Source: Bordetella parapertussis | GTDB lineage: Bacteria > Pseudomonadota > Gammaproteobacteria > Burkholderiales > Burkholderiaceae | Length of the DNA stretch: 6,725 nucleotides | NCBI GenBank assembly: GCA_945901665.1 | Contig: CAMDLJ010000146.1 | Location: 1-6,725, forward strand | Reading direction: 5' to 3' | Shown: one piece after another, positions 6,110 through 6,725 of the stretch | Layout: each line of letters begins with the position of its first letter | Numbering within the stretch: the stretch's first letter is position 1 | The notes under the pieces: generated by a model | What the model was told of the DNA's origin: nothing | Seen by the model: the letters and a program-made list of their open reading frames with translations, nothing else | Database searches by the model: none | Made by a program: the position numbers and the translations under genes

Positions 6110-6725
6110 ATGCGAAAAGTTGATGCACTCAATTCAGCCACCCCATCGATTCAGGTCATAGAGCGAATATTTACCCTGATTGATGTCTTGTCTTCTCGAG
6201 AAGAGGCTGTTTCTCTGAAAGAAATCAGTGAAAAAAGCGGCTTGCATCCCTCGACAGCCCATCGAATTCTCAACGACTTGGCCTGTGGCCGATTTGTGGA
6301 CCGACCCGAGGCTGGCAGTTACCGACTTGGCATGCGGTTGTTGGAATTGGGCAATTTGGTCAAAGGCCGCCTGAATGTGCGCGATGCCGCCTTGCTGCCC
6401 ATGCGTGAACTGCACCGACAAATTCAGCAACCCATCAACCTCAGTGTGCGCCAAGGTGATGAGATCATTTATATCGAACGGGCTTTCAGTGAGCGCTCTG
6501 GCATGCAAGTCGTTCGCGCCATTGGTGGCAGAGCCCCTTTGCATTTGACCTCTGTTGGCAAACTGTTTTTGTCGGTAGATGACATCCAAAAAGTGCGTGC
6601 CTATGCCACAAGAACAGGCCTGAATGGTCAAACCCGCAACAGCATCACCCAAATCAACATCCTCGAGCGAGAGTTGTCCAAAGTCAGGCAATACGGCGTT
6701 GCGCATGACAATGAAGAACTGGAAT
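6110..6725 (+). CDS. IclR-family transcriptional regulator, 3' end missing
   Basis: I translated 205 codons from ATG 6110 (MRKVDALNSATPSIQVIERI...) and the frame stays open to the window edge. Residues about 13-75 form the IclR winged helix: the first helix SIQVIERIFTLIDVLSS, then AVSLKEISEKSGLHPSTAHRILNDLACGRFV with the recognition helix at HPSTAHRILNDL, then the wing GSYRLGMRLLELG. From about residue 85 the GAF-like effector domain begins, with INLSVRQGDEIIYIERA and the conserved RAPLHLTSVGKLFL segment. YGVAHDNEELE at the edge is the usual stretch before the last effector-binding strands, so about 50-60 residues are missing. IclR proteins often control nearby catabolic genes. Whether this one acts on the minus-strand cluster or on genes to the right is unknown. 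Its gene lies 20 bases after bpt. Confidence 0.92.
   Translation, partial: MRKVDALNSATPSIQVIERIFTLIDVLSSREEAVSLKEISEKSGLHPSTAHRILNDLACGRFVDRPEAGSYRLGMRLLELGNLVKGRLNVRDAALLPMRELHRQIQQPINLSVRQGDEIIYIERAFSERSGMQVVRAIGGRAPLHLTSVGKLFLSVDDIQKVRAYATRTGLNGQTRNSITQINILERELSKVRQYGVAHDNEELE

Noticed and set aside
6134..6706. 190-codon open frame on the minus strand
   Set aside because: It is the antisense shadow of the IclR-family gene, which has clear winged-helix and effector-domain motifs on the plus strand.

Overview
The window looks like a piece of a betaproteobacterial chromosome, most likely Burkholderiales and possibly Comamonadaceae. The strongest clue is the aat–bpt pair, whose Bpt N-terminus ([38 protein letters not shown]) matches my memory of that order. 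Base composition is near balanced by eye, lower in GC than many Burkholderiales. The organism call is inference from remembered families; no search was run. I see no RNA gene, insertion sequence, CRISPR array or stretch over 300 bases without a gene.

Layout. (1) Positions 1-432, plus strand: the 3' part of an AhpD/carboxymuconolactone-decarboxylase-like gene, cut by the left edge, with its expected peroxidatic cysteine replaced by serine. (2) Positions 402-4544, minus strand: four closely spaced genes that look like one operon. In transcription order they are an acyltransferase-3 membrane protein, a homologue of the Bacillus-type transglutaminase Tgl, an ECHDC3-like crotonase, and a Rieske non-haem iron oxygenase. 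Gaps are 32, 15 and 7 bases, and the last gene runs 31 bases into the 3' end of gene 1 on the opposite strand. (3) Positions 4545-4590: a short AT-rich divergent promoter region with a 13-base inverted repeat. (4) Positions 4591-6089, plus strand: aat and bpt, overlapping by 4 bases, the two aminoacyl-tRNA-protein transferases that make leucine-tagged substrates for ClpS/ClpAP. (5) From 6110 to the right edge: an IclR-family regulator, cut at its C-terminus, possibly on a leaderless transcript.

aat–bpt is ordinary housekeeping. The unusual part is the four-gene minus-strand cassette. It has no CoA ligase and no reductase or ferredoxin, and two of its enzymes carry non-canonical catalytic sites. 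The Tgl-like protein keeps the nucleophilic Cys but has Ser at both aligned Glu partners. The crotonase has Gln and Gly at the two usual catalytic Glu positions. Together with the membrane acyltransferase and the oxygenase this could be a tailoring or modification pathway, but its substrate cannot be read from the sequence and the pathway is a hypothesis.
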